NCBI GenBank assembly: GCA_020847775.1
Contig: JADLBI010000031.1
Span: 1-16,510, forward strand
DNA length: 16,510 nt
Direction of reading: 5' to 3'
DNA from: Opitutaceae bacterium
GTDB lineage: Bacteria > Verrucomicrobiota > Verrucomicrobiia > Opitutales > Opitutaceae
Shown here: in pieces, positions 7,714 through 16,454 of the stretch
Layout: every line of letters starts with the position of its first letter
Position numbering within the stretch: the stretch's first letter is position 1
The notes under the pieces: generated by a model
Databases searched by the model: none
Seen by the model: only the letters and a program-made list of their open reading frames with translations
What the model was told of the DNA's origin: nothing
Translations under genes and position numbers: made by a program

Positions 7714-8205
7714 TCAAAATGCATCTCGCGTCAGCCGTGTGATCTCATCGGCCGCGGCGGGAAACTCCCGCTGGAGCGCCGCGCGTTCGCCCAGCTCGAA
7801 ATCACGCTCGTCCCACGCCGGTTCCACGGCGCAGTTCAGCAGCGCCCAGCCCCGCGACGCGCCTTCGGCCAAATGCGCGCCCTGCCAAACCCCCGCCGGC
7901 ACGACCGCTTGTGGCTGTTCGCCCCGCGCGGTGTTCGCCCCCAAAATCACCGCCTCAAAACCGGCGGGGCCGCCCAACTGCATCAGTCGCACGGGATCGC
8001 CGGCTTGAAAACGCCAAGTCTCGCGCATCGCCAGACGGTGCAGCGCGGAAAACGATTCCCGCGTCATCAGGTAATGGATGATTGAAGTCGCCGAACGTGT
8101 TTCTCCGGGCCGCAAGGGCGCGATCCAGATTTGCCGAAAGAACCCGCCCTCGCCGGGCAGTGGTTGCAAGCCCAGTTCGACGATGATTTTTTCCGCCTCG
8201 TGCAT
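7714..8205 (-). CDS. Cupin superfamily protein, DUF985 (cupin_5) family
   Basis: The 163-residue sequence follows the DUF985 pattern throughout: KIIVELGLQPLPGEGGFFRQIW at the N-terminus, ATSIIHYLMTRESFSALHRL, then ETWRFQAGDPVRLMQL, VVPAGVWQGAHL, and WALLNCAVEPAWDERDFELG near the end. His56 of the ALHRL motif and Glu62 of ETW are candidate metal or ligand contacts of the cupin barrel. Members of this family are small soluble beta barrels; their substrate is generally unknown, so no reaction is proposed. The gene probably leads the minus-strand unit with pdxH and the kinase. Its ATG is 30 bp from the divergent permease ATG, so their promoters must overlap each other or the coding sequences. No Shine-Dalgarno is visible. 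Confidence 0.88.
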   Translation of the reverse strand: MHEAEKIIVELGLQPLPGEGGFFRQIWIAPLRPGETRSATSIIHYLMTRESFSALHRLAMRETWRFQAGDPVRLMQLGGPAGFEAVILGANTARGEQPQAVVPAGVWQGAHLAEGASRGWALLNCAVEPAWDERDFELGERAALQREFPAAADEITRLTRDAF

Positions 8206-8235
8206 CGCCGCGCAGTCGAACAGGCTTTGCCCACG

Positions 8236-8994
8236 ATGTCACTTTGGCATTATCCCCTGCTATTCGCCACCGGCTTGATCGCCGGGCTGGTGGACGCCAT
8301 GGCCGGCGGCGGTGGCATCATCACCGTGCCAGTGCTGCTCAACCTCGGCCTGCCCGCGCCGGTCGCGCTCGGCACCAATAAACTGCAGGCCTCCTTTGGC
8401 AGCGTTTCCGCCGCGTGGCATTACACCCGGCTGGGCGCGGTGGACTTCAAGGCGTGTCGGCTCGGCATTGTCCTGACGTTAGTCGGGGCCGTCGCGGGCG
8501 CGTTTGCGGTGGCGTTGCTGAACGCCAATCTGCTGGGCCAACTCATCCCGTGGCTATTGGGGGCGATTTTGCTCTACACGATTATTCGCCCGCAAATCGG
8601 CCAGCAAGATCATCCGCCGCGCTGGCGCTGGTCGTGGTTCTTCACCGCGTTTGGCCTGGGCCTGGGTTTCTACGACGGATTTTTCGGGCCCGGCACCGGC
8701 ACGTTTTGGACGATGGCGCTGGTCGCCGTGCAGGGCATGAACTTCGTGCGCGCGACCGGTTGCACCAAGGTCATGAACGCGACCAGCAACCTCGCCTCGC
8801 TCGCGGTTTTTCTGTTGCACGGCAGCGTGCACCTCGGCGCGGGGCTCACCATGGGCGTAGGCCAGCTCATTGGCGCCAAGCTCGGCGCCGGGCTCGTGAT
8901 GAAAAAAGGCGCTCGCTTCGTGCGCCCCGTGTTCCTGACGATGGTCACGCTCACTTTGGCGCGCCTGATTTACGTCTCGATCAAAGGTCCGTGA
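8236..8994 (+). CDS. TauE/SafE (TSUP) family membrane permease
   Basis: A 252-residue, strongly hydrophobic protein with about seven to eight membrane segments. It shows the TSUP hallmarks: GLIAGLVDAMAGGGGIITVP at the N-terminus followed by ALGTNKLQASFGS, and in the second half GFYDGFFGPGTGTFW and ATGCTKVMNATSNLASL, the internal repeat of the first motif. Family members move sulfite, sulfonates or other organosulfur anions across the inner membrane, some acting as exporters; the substrate here is unknown. I chose ATG 8236 (MSLWHYPLLFATG) rather than an upstream in-frame ATG at 8131, because the added 35 residues are polar, overlap the divergent cupin gene and do not resemble the family. It looks monocistronic or loosely linked to the M20 gene 184 bp downstream. 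Confidence 0.92.
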   Translation: MSLWHYPLLFATGLIAGLVDAMAGGGGIITVPVLLNLGLPAPVALGTNKLQASFGSVSAAWHYTRLGAVDFKACRLGIVLTLVGAVAGAFAVALLNANLLGQLIPWLLGAILLYTIIRPQIGQQDHPPRWRWSWFFTAFGLGLGFYDGFFGPGTGTFWTMALVAVQGMNFVRATGCTKVMNATSNLASLAVFLLHGSVHLGAGLTMGVGQLIGAKLGAGLVMKKGARFVRPVFLTMVTLTLARLIYVSIKGP

Positions 8995-9017
8995 CCAAGG
9001 CTTCCTCCGATCTTTTT

Positions 9018-9137
9018 AACCACGAATGGACACCAATGGACACGAATTCCAGAGCCGCTAAACGTGACGCCGAAGCTCGGCGTAGCGTGGCTTCAGTTGC
9101 CTCTCAGATTGGTGTGCATTCGTGTCCATTCGTGGTT
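9018..9137. repeat. 120-bp inverted-repeat element with CACGAATGGA-type 10-bp units
   Basis: The left arm (9018-9047) and right arm (9108-9137) are inverted copies matching at 27 of 30 positions, with the outer 16 nt identical. Each arm is itself about three tandem 10-bp units (CACGAATGGA, CACCAATGGA, CACGAATTCC in the left arm). A further hairpin lies inside at 9067-9083 (ACGCCGA / TCGGCGT around AGC). The element occupies most of the 184-bp spacer between the permease and the peptidase. I recall similar strings in intergenic regions of Verrucomicrobiota and related bacteria, but could not check. No ORF is seen inside. Confidence 0.7.
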
Positions 9138-9178
9138 CTCTCCTGTATCATCACACCTTCTCCTTAACCCTTTTCGCC

Positions 9179-10426
9179 ATGCCAAAAAATCCCGCCGCCT
9201 ACATCGATGCGCACACGGGAGATCTCGTCGCCCGCCTGCAACAACTCGTCGGCATCGCCACAGTCAATCCGCCCGGTGCCCACTACGACTCGATCACGTC
9301 CTACCTCATGCACGAAATGCAGGCCGTCGGGCTGCAAGCGCGCCGCCTGCCCGTCCCGACCGCGAAGTTGAAAAAAGTCCTGCCCCGCGAGCAGCACGAC
9401 CACCCGCGTTACAACGTCCTCGGTCGGCTCGCCGGGCGCGGCGCGAAAAAGACCATCCACTTCAACGCGCACTACGATGTCGTTCCCGTCTCCGGTGAGT
9501 GGCGGCACGGCAGCCCATTCAGCGGCGCGGTCAGCGGCGGTTGGATCTATGGTCGCGGCACCGCCGACATGAAGGGCTCCATCGCCAGCTTGCTGCTCGC
9601 GTTGCAGGCGCTCAAAGCCACCAAGACCGCGCCGCTGATGAACGTCGAAGTGTCGTTCACCGCCGACGAGGAAACCGACTCGCTCCTCGGCGCCGGCTGG
9701 CTCGTGGCCAACGCCCCGATCAAACCCGACTACGCCATTGTGATGGAAGGCGGCGAAGGCGACGAAATCTGCTGCGGCCACAATGGCGTCGTCTGGCTCG
9801 AAGTCACCGCGCATGGCCGCGCCGCCCACGGTTCCACGCCCGAAGTCGGCGTCAACGCCCTCGAAAAAATGTCCGCGCTCGTGCTCGCGCTCGACGATTA
9901 CAAGCGGACCCTCGCGCGCCGCACCTTCACCACACCCGATGGCAAAACCATGCGCCCCACGATGAACATCGGCGGCGTGTTTTCCTCCGGCGAGGGCGGC
10001 AAGATCAACACCGTGCCCGCGCTCGCGCGCTTCTCTATCGACCGCCGCGTGCTCGCCGTCGAGACGGTGGCCCAGGCCGAGGCCGACCTGCGCGATTTCC
10101 TCGCCGCCGCCGCGAAAAAAATCCCGCAGTGCGCCATCTCCATCAAGAAGGTCTCTGATAACCACCCGTGCTATCACGCGCCCGACGACGCGTTCTTCGC
10201 CGCGATGGCCGGCAGCCTCACGCGCGTGCGACGGAAGCCGCCCGTGTTCAGTGTGTCCACCGGGTTCAACGACATGCACTTCTTCGCGCACCACCTCAAG
10301 ATCCCGACGCTTGGCTACGGCCCGGGCGGCGAGGACATTCACGCCGTCAACGAGCGCGCCAAGCTCAGCGAGCTCACCCGTGCCGCTAAAATCTACGCCG
10401 ACCTACTGACCACCTTTGCCGGATAG
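9179..10426 (+). CDS. M20 family metallopeptidase (ArgE/DapE/ACY1 type deacylase)
   Basis: A 415-residue cytoplasmic hydrolase with the complete two-metal centre of the M20 family. The sequence shows HFNAHYDVVP (H98, D100), GRGTADMKG (bridging D130), FTADEETDSLLGAGW (E164 as general base, E165 as metal ligand), an acidic ligand in VMEGGEG (E190), and GEDIHAVNE (H388). A lid/dimerisation domain starts near HNGVVWLEVTAHGRAAHGSTP (201-221). Family members remove acyl groups from N-acyl amino acids (acetylornithine, succinyl-diaminopimelate) or cut dipeptides; sequence alone does not pick the substrate. ATG 9179 (MPKNPAAYIDAH) is preferred over an in-frame ATG at 9122, which lies inside the inverted-repeat element and adds a non-conserved tail. 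It converges with the MarC-family gene, stop to stop, with 10 bp between. Confidence 0.93.
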   Translation: MPKNPAAYIDAHTGDLVARLQQLVGIATVNPPGAHYDSITSYLMHEMQAVGLQARRLPVPTAKLKKVLPREQHDHPRYNVLGRLAGRGAKKTIHFNAHYDVVPVSGEWRHGSPFSGAVSGGWIYGRGTADMKGSIASLLLALQALKATKTAPLMNVEVSFTADEETDSLLGAGWLVANAPIKPDYAIVMEGGEGDEICCGHNGVVWLEVTAHGRAAHGSTPEVGVNALEKMSALVLALDDYKRTLARRTFTTPDGKTMRPTMNIGGVFSSGEGGKINTVPALARFSIDRRVLAVETVAQAEADLRDFLAAAAKKIPQCAISIKKVSDNHPCYHAPDDAFFAAMAGSLTRVRRKPPVFSVSTGFNDMHFFAHHLKIPTLGYGPGGEDIHAVNERAKLSELTRAAKIYADLLTTFAG

Positions 10427-10436
10427 AGCGGGGCGG

Positions 10437-11015
10437 TTAAACAAAATCCAAAATCCCGCGGCGGATCATGTTCACCGCGATGGCGGCTAGCAGCATCGAG
10501 ATGATTTTGGAGATCGCGCGCAGCCCGGTCGCGCCGATCTTGCGGCCAAGCCACTCGCTGTAGGCAAAGGCCAGCGCCAGCAGCACGAGGTTGGCCACCA
10601 GCGCGGCCAACGTGGGCCACAAGCCGACTGTGTTGGCCAGGAGCAGCAGCGCCGCGATGGCCGCCGGACCAGCGATCAACGGCATACCCAGCGGCACGAT
10701 GCCAAAACCCTCAACCAAGGGCGCGGGCTCCTCCGCCGCGGAGTGAATCAAATCGCGCGCCGCCAGGATGAACAAGATGAGTCCGCCCGCGATCTGGAAG
10801 TCGCTCACGCTGATGCCCAGCGCCGAAAAAATGCTTTGTCCCAGCAACAGAAACAGCAAGGCCACGCCACCGCCCGTGATGGTCGCTTGTTGCGCGATGC
10901 GCCGCCGCGCGGCCGGTGGCGTGCCGCGCCCCAGCGCGAGAAAAATCGCCACCATGCCGATCGGATCGATCGCCACAAACAACGGGATGAATGCCTGGAT
11001 GAAACGTTCGAGCAT
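10437..11015 (-). CDS. MarC family (UPF0056) integral membrane protein
   Basis: 192 residues with about six hydrophobic segments. Typical MarC-family features are the N-terminal FIPLFVAIDPIGMVAIFLALGRGTP, the segment FQIAGGLILFILAARDLIHSA, and GIVPLGMPLIAGPAAIAALLLLA. Length and layout fit the family (about 190-220 residues). Family members sit in the inner membrane; despite the name, E. coli MarC is not a proven drug-resistance factor and the substrate is unknown. ATG 11015 (MLERFIQAF) is the natural start; an extended frame up to 11069 adds 18 non-hydrophobic, Gly/Ala-rich residues and is rejected. The gene follows the hybrid sensor kinase on the same strand after 94 bp, and a 25-bp palindrome lies between them. 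Confidence 0.92.
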   Translation of the reverse strand: MLERFIQAFIPLFVAIDPIGMVAIFLALGRGTPPAARRRIAQQATITGGGVALLFLLLGQSIFSALGISVSDFQIAGGLILFILAARDLIHSAAEEPAPLVEGFGIVPLGMPLIAGPAAIAALLLLANTVGLWPTLAALVANLVLLALAFAYSEWLGRKIGATGLRAISKIISMLLAAIAVNMIRRGILDFV

Positions 11016-11092
11016 GCCCGCATTCTCGCCCCGACCCGCCCCGCCTGCAAGCCCGGCGCAGCGCACCACAGACTGCCAAGGTGCCCAAACCG

Positions 11093-11109
11093 GTTTGTAA
11101 TATAATACG

Positions 11110-11117
<8 letters not shown>
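11093..11117. promoter_or_regulatory. 25-bp AT-rich dyad between the sensor kinase stop and the MarC-family gene
   Basis: GTTTGTAA (11093-11100) and TTACAAAC (11110-11117) are perfect 8-bp inverted repeats around a 9-bp centre containing TATAATA. Two further symmetric TA pairs occur in the centre. The right arm contains the kinase TAA stop (11110-11112). The AT-rich dyad stands out from GC-rich surroundings. It could be an operator, a promoter core for the MarC-family gene (TATTAT on the minus strand at 11102-11107, with no clear -35), or a weak terminator. Confidence 0.45.
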
Positions 11118-13218
<2,101 letters not shown>

Positions 13219-13222
13219 ATTT

Positions 13223-13238
13223 CCGCCAAGGTTGGCGG
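13223..13238. promoter_or_regulatory. Perfect 16-nt dyad enclosing the Shine-Dalgarno of the hybrid sensor kinase
   Basis: On the minus strand CCGCCAA and TTGGCGG flank a 2-nt centre and end four nt before ATG 13218. The likely ribosome-binding sequence GGCGGA lies largely in the 3' arm, so a hairpin in the mRNA would hide it. This suggests translational control, but stability is only moderate (6-bp stem with 4-nt loop) and no function is shown. Confidence 0.45.
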
Positions 13239-13271
13239 CAAGGCCAACGCCGGGGCAATGCATAAAGTCGC

Positions 13272-13320
13272 GGGAAAATACTTCTCAGGTGTGACGTCTC
13301 ACCGCGGGCCGTATTTTCCC
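13272..13320. promoter_or_regulatory. Nested concentric palindrome in the kinase/hsp20 divergent spacer
   Basis: The outer arms GGGAAAATAC (13272-13281) and GTATTTTCCC (13311-13320) are a perfect 10-bp inverted repeat. Inside, GGTGTGACGTCTCACC (13288-13303) is a 16-bp palindrome with one mismatched pair, centred within half a base of the outer one. It sits 54 bp before the kinase ATG and 127 bp before the hsp20 ATG, so it could be an operator acting on one or both divergent genes. It does not match the CIRCE heat-shock operator. The rest of the 228-bp spacer (13219-13446) shows no ORF and no confident promoter; its last 40 nt before hsp20 are C/A-rich, nearly free of G, and lack a Shine-Dalgarno. 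Confidence 0.55.
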
Positions 13321-13446
13321 AATGCGGGTCGCGCGGCAATGTTAAGTCGTTGGCCGGCAGGCCGCGGACGTATTCGGCGCGGGCGGCACCAGACCTGCAC
13401 TACCACGGGCATCAACCAACCATCACCCTTAACCAGATAAAACATC

Positions 13447-13893
13447 ATGAGAATCGTTCGATACAACCAACCAGTCACGCGCGGCGTTCCTGCGCTGAAC
13501 CGCTACGCCTACACGCCGTGGGCGGGCTTGGAAAACGAGATTGATCGCCTGTTCAACACCGCGCTGAGCGACTTCGCCACGCCGGCGGCCACGCAGTTCC
13601 CGATCGATCTGTATGAGGATAAGGACAACGCCTACGTGCGCGCCGATCTGCCCGGCGTCAACCGCGACGACATCCAGGTCGAACTCGTGGACGGCTGGCT
13701 CAACGTCACTGCCGCGCGCAAGACCAAGGACGAGTCCGGCGAATCGAGTTACAAACTCGAACGCTCCATCCGCGTATCCGACACGCTGCAAGCCGACAAG
13801 GTCGCCGCCGCTTATGAGAACGGCGTGCTAACCGTGACGCTGCCCAAGCGCGAGGAGTCGAAGCCCCGCAAGATCAGCGTGGCCGTCAACTGA
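13447..13893 (+). CDS. Small heat shock protein, Hsp20/alpha-crystallin family (first copy)
   Basis: 148 residues, the usual size for a bacterial small heat shock protein. After an N-terminal arm with WAGLENEIDRLFNTAL, the alpha-crystallin domain runs from about 52 (PIDLYEDKDNAYVRADLPGV) to 136, including DDIQVELVDGWLNVTAARK, YKLERSIRV, and the signature AAYENGVLTVTLPK at 121-134. The C-terminal tail KPRKISVAV carries an I-x-V-type anchor. These ATP-independent chaperones hold unfolding proteins in the cytoplasm as oligomers. The gene is first in a two-gene hsp20 unit; the second starts 27 bp after its stop and a strong terminator follows. Its ATG is preceded by a C/A-rich leader with no Shine-Dalgarno. 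No CIRCE element or ROSE-type leader is recognised. Confidence 0.95.
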   Translation: MRIVRYNQPVTRGVPALNRYAYTPWAGLENEIDRLFNTALSDFATPAATQFPIDLYEDKDNAYVRADLPGVNRDDIQVELVDGWLNVTAARKTKDESGESSYKLERSIRVSDTLQADKVAAAYENGVLTVTLPKREESKPRKISVAVN

Positions 13894-13905
13894 AACACCT
13901 TAACC

Positions 13906-13912
13906 GAGGAGA
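13906..13912 (+). promoter_or_regulatory. Strong Shine-Dalgarno for the second hsp20 gene
   Basis: GAGGAGA lies 8 nt before ATG 13921. It is notable because most genes here, including the first hsp20, have no clear ribosome-binding site; it settles the start of the second gene. Confidence 0.8.
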
Positions 13913-13920
13913 ACCCTACC

Positions 13921-14322
13921 ATGTCATTCATCAATAACCTGATTCCCTCCCTGCGCCGCGAACCCGCGACGCGCGGTGACAACGACCGCTCGGCCGGTCC
14001 CGTGCAGAAGCCCGCTTATCGCGTGCGCGAAGACGAAGGCACCTACACCTTGACCGTGCAGTTGCCCGGCGTCGTCAAATCCGGCGTCGAAATCACCGCC
14101 GATGACGGCGAGATCCGCGTCACCGGCCGCCGCGATTGGCAACGGCCCGATGGCTGGACCACGTTGCACCGCGAGTCGGTGGACGCGACCTACGAACTCG
14201 TGCTCACTCACGACAACGCGATCAACGCCGACAACGTCGCGGCCGAGCTGCGCGATGGCGTGCGGACTGTGACCGTGCCGAAGGCCGAGGCGATCAAGCC
14301 GCGCCGCATCGCCGTCGCGTGA
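13921..14322 (+). CDS. Small heat shock protein, Hsp20 family (second, divergent copy)
   Basis: 133 residues with a short N-terminal arm (about 30 residues, MSFINNLIPSLRRE) and an alpha-crystallin domain from about 31 (KPAYRVREDEGTYTLTVQLPGV) to 122. Recognisable parts are GVEITADDGEIRVTGRRDW, ESVDATYELVLTHDNAINADNVAAEL, and RDGVRTVTVPKAE, where the usual GVL-T-x-x-P-K motif has Arg in place of Leu. The tail KPRRIAVA keeps an I-x-V anchor. It differs clearly from the first copy in the N-terminal arm and core, so it is either an old duplicate or a partner subunit of different class. It is cotranscribed with the first copy, and the intrinsic terminator at 14353-14388 ends the unit. Confidence 0.92.
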   Translation: MSFINNLIPSLRREPATRGDNDRSAGPVQKPAYRVREDEGTYTLTVQLPGVVKSGVEITADDGEIRVTGRRDWQRPDGWTTLHRESVDATYELVLTHDNAINADNVAAELRDGVRTVTVPKAEAIKPRRIAVA

Positions 14323-14352
14323 GCGATCTGTTCCGTGGCCGCTAAAAAGCTC

Positions 14353-14388
14353 AAGCCGGGGGCGTAACGCCTCCGGCTTTTTATTTTA
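14353..14388 (+). terminator. Intrinsic terminator after the hsp20 pair
   Basis: The stem at 14353-14379 pairs AAGCCGG with CCGGCTT and continues GGGCG with CGCCT (one G-T pair), giving about 12 bp closed by a TAA loop. It is followed by TTTATTTT. It starts 31 bp after the second hsp20 stop and is the clearest terminator in the window. Confidence 0.9.
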
Positions 14389-14428
14389 TCCGCTCGCCGC
14401 TCGCCGAGCGCAGCGCCATTTTCCGCGC

Positions 14429-15061
14429 ATGGAAAAACAAGCGCTCGTGTTTGTCCTGCTCTTGGTCGCGATGGCTGGCGTATTTGTTCTCTTGTGGCGG
14501 ATCGGGGCTGCGATGGCGCAAAAGGCTCTGGATAATCTGCGCGTGCTAGCGGGGCGGCTTAAAATCTCGGTGGTGGAGAAACCTAAAAAGTTCGGCGTGC
14601 ATCCGCCGCCCGAGGCCGTGGGGTTTGTGCGCGGCAAACAGGTGCGGCTGTTCAACTACACCACTGGCACAGGCAAATCGAAGACCACTTGGTCGGCCAT
14701 CGCGGTGACGCCCGCTGTGGCCAGCGGGTTGAGTTTTGAACTCTTGCCGCAAGGTTTCGGCAGCAAGGTATTGGAGTTATTCGGCGCACGGGAGCTGCAA
14801 GTAGGCGACGCGGCCTTCGATAAAAAATGGTTCGTGCGTTGCAATCAGCCGGCGTTTTTTGCGGCGGCGCTCCTGCCGGAAATCCGCCAAAAAATCATGG
14901 GGTCGGCCGCGGGGCGGTGGAAATTGCAGGAGGGGATCGTCACGTATTCCGAGCTCGGCCTGTTTTCCGACGCGGCGCGTTGCGAGCGCTTCACCGCGCT
15001 GGCGGACGTGGCCTGCGATTTGGCCGACCTCGCGGAGGTTTTCGCACGACGGCAAACATGA
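14429..15061 (+). CDS. Membrane-anchored protein of unknown function
   Basis: 210 residues with one N-terminal membrane segment at about 6-23 (LVFVLLLVAMAGVFVLLW) preceded by few residues, then a soluble domain. The middle region (VRLFNYTTGTGKSKTTWSAI, LSFELLPQGFGSKVLELFG, LQVGDAAFDKKWFVRCNQP, FFAAALLPEIRQKIMG) resembles in outline DUF3137-like proteins that pair a strand-rich domain with an FD..F.V pattern, but I cannot confirm the family. The protein is probably anchored in the inner membrane; which side the domain faces is not clear. Its stop overlaps the next start in ATGA, so it is translationally coupled to the DCC-family gene. No Shine-Dalgarno is obvious before ATG 14429. No function is proposed. 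Confidence 0.8.
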   Translation: MEKQALVFVLLLVAMAGVFVLLWRIGAAMAQKALDNLRVLAGRLKISVVEKPKKFGVHPPPEAVGFVRGKQVRLFNYTTGTGKSKTTWSAIAVTPAVASGLSFELLPQGFGSKVLELFGARELQVGDAAFDKKWFVRCNQPAFFAAALLPEIRQKIMGSAAGRWKLQEGIVTYSELGLFSDAARCERFTALADVACDLADLAEVFARRQT

Positions 15062-15495
15062 GCGCCCCCACCCAGATCACCGGCGCGGTGCTGTTGTTTG
15101 ATGGCGAGTGCGGGTTGTGCAACCGCTGCGTGCGAGGGTTGCTGCGGGTGGATCGCCGCGGCGGGTTGCGGTTCGCGTCTTTACAGAGCGCGGTGGCCCA
15201 AGCCTATTTGCGCGCCCACGGCTTGCCCACGGAAAACTTCGACTCTTTGGTGTTCGTGCCGGAATGGGGGCGACGCGATTTGCCGGATTTTTCTCTGCGC
15301 ACCAATGCGGTGGTGGCGGCCTTGAAACACTGCGGCGGATGCGCGGGTGTCTTGGGCACGGTGCTTGGATGGGTGCCGTCGTCGTGGCGCGATGCGGGGT
15401 ATAAACTCGTGGCGCGCTGGCGGTATCGCCTTTGGGGCGATTGGCGGCCGCGTCCCTTGGCCAAGCCCGAGTGGACCCGGCGGTTTATCGCCTGA
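15058..15495 (+). CDS. DCC family (DUF393) thiol-redox protein
   Basis: 145 residues opening with the family hallmark VLLFDGECGLCNRCVRGLLR (D-G-x-C-x-x-C), at about residues 11-30. Further typical elements are LRFASLQSAVAQAYL, FDSLVFVPEWG, SLRTNAVVAALKHCGG, and the C-terminal block DAGYKLVARWRYRLWGD. DCC proteins have a thioredoxin-like fold and are described as putative thiol-disulfide oxidoreductases; natural substrates are unknown. ATG 15058 overlaps the previous stop (ATGA) and places the hallmark near the N-terminus as expected; a longer in-frame reading from 14827 overlaps the upstream gene and is rejected. The gene converges with the TerC-family gene with 5 bp between stops. Confidence 0.93.
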   Translation: MSAPTQITGAVLLFDGECGLCNRCVRGLLRVDRRGGLRFASLQSAVAQAYLRAHGLPTENFDSLVFVPEWGRRDLPDFSLRTNAVVAALKHCGGCAGVLGTVLGWVPSSWRDAGYKLVARWRYRLWGDWRPRPLAKPEWTRRFIA

Positions 15496-15500
15496 CCGGG

Positions 15501-16454
15501 CTATTTTTTCTCGGGAATCAAAAGCGAAGCGAGGACCGAGAGCGTGAGCACGCCGGCGATGACGCCGAGTGAGGCGCCGATGCTCACATGCACCCAGGAC
15601 TCGATGAGCATTTTCACCCCGATGAAGCAGAGGATGAGCGCCAGGCCGATCTTCAGATAGCGGAAGAGCTGCATGACGCCGTTGAGCGCGAAATAGAGCG
15701 AGCGCAGCCCGAGGATGGCGAAGACGTTCGAGGTGAGGGCGATGAACCCGTCGCGCGTGATCGCGAGCACGGCGGGTAGCGAATCGAGGGCGAAGACCAC
15801 ATCGGTCGTCTCTACCACGATGAGGACGATAAAGAGTGGCGTGGCCACGTTGCGGCCGTTTTCGCGCACGAAGAAATCGCCGCCGTGGGTCTTGTTGCTG
15901 ACCGGAAAGAACCGGCGGAAAAGCCGCACGGCGAAGTTGTGCTCGGGGTTGACGTCAACCTCCTCCTTGCTCGGCAGCGCCATCTTGATGCCGGTGTAAA
16001 CGAGGAACGCGCCGAAAATGTAGAGGATCCAGTGGAATCGCGCGATGACGCTGACGCCGACCAGAATGAACACCGCGCGCATGATGACTGCGCCGAGGAT
16101 GCCCCAAAACAACACGCGGTGCTGATAGCGCGGCGCGACTTTGAAATACGCGAAGACGAGGATGAAAACGAAAACGTTGTCCACGCTCAGGCAGAGCTCG
16201 ACGAGGTAGGCCGCCAGAAACTCCTGTGCCGGCGCGGGGCCGCGCCACCACCAGATCAAGCCGTTAAACGCGAGGGCGAGCGAGAACCAGACCGCGCACC
16301 AGCCGAGTGCTTCCTTCATCTTCACTTCGTGCGCCTCGCGCTGCAGCACGCCGAGATCGAGCGCGAGCATGGCGGAGATGAAAGTGAAAAAACCCGCCCA
16401 CGCCCACCACGGCAGGACGGGCAAAGTATCAACGATGGCGAGCAGCGGGTGCAT
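15501..16454 (-). CDS. TerC/Alx family integral membrane protein
   Basis: 317 residues with about eight to nine membrane segments. TerC-family signatures are present: ALDLGVLQREAHEVKMKEAL in the first loop, AYLVELCLSVDNVFVFILVF with the acidic membrane motif E-x-x-L-S-x-D-N, and the second acidic motif VVETTDVVFALDSLPAVLAIT, followed by DGFIALTSNVFAILGLRSLYF. Relatives (Alx, YceF, TerC) are inner-membrane proteins linked to manganese export, metal loading of exported proteins, or tellurite resistance; which applies here is unknown. ATG 16454 is chosen over GTG 16463 because AAGGTG lies about 8 nt upstream of the ATG and the GTG would fall inside it. Only 56 bp of upstream sequence are in the window, so a yybP-ykoY type Mn riboswitch cannot be excluded; none is visible. 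Confidence 0.95.
   Translation of the reverse strand: MHPLLAIVDTLPVLPWWAWAGFFTFISAMLALDLGVLQREAHEVKMKEALGWCAVWFSLALAFNGLIWWWRGPAPAQEFLAAYLVELCLSVDNVFVFILVFAYFKVAPRYQHRVLFWGILGAVIMRAVFILVGVSVIARFHWILYIFGAFLVYTGIKMALPSKEEVDVNPEHNFAVRLFRRFFPVSNKTHGGDFFVRENGRNVATPLFIVLIVVETTDVVFALDSLPAVLAITRDGFIALTSNVFAILGLRSLYFALNGVMQLFRYLKIGLALILCFIGVKMLIESWVHVSIGASLGVIAGVLTLSVLASLLIPEKK

Noticed and set aside
8131..8235. Upstream in-frame start for the TauE/SafE-type gene
   Set aside because: The added residues are polar, overlap the cupin gene, and do not match the family, which starts at the first membrane segment.
9018..9137. CRISPR array
   Set aside because: The 10-nt units are tandem without spacers and arranged as inverted arms; there are no regularly spaced repeats and no cas genes in the window.
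9122..9178. Upstream in-frame start for the M20 peptidase
   Set aside because: It lies within the right arm of the inverted-repeat element and encodes a tail not typical of the family.
9164..10342. Minus-strand 392-codon open frame opposite the M20 peptidase
   Set aside because: The plus strand encodes a complete M20 enzyme with all metal ligands; the antisense product is G/V/E/R-rich with no motif.
13272..13320. CIRCE (HrcA) heat-shock operator
   Set aside because: The arms do not resemble TTAGCACTC / GAGTGCTAA.
15480..15530. Bidirectional terminator between the DCC and TerC-family genes
   Set aside because: A T-run is present inside the TerC-family C-terminal codons but no adequate complementary stem was found.
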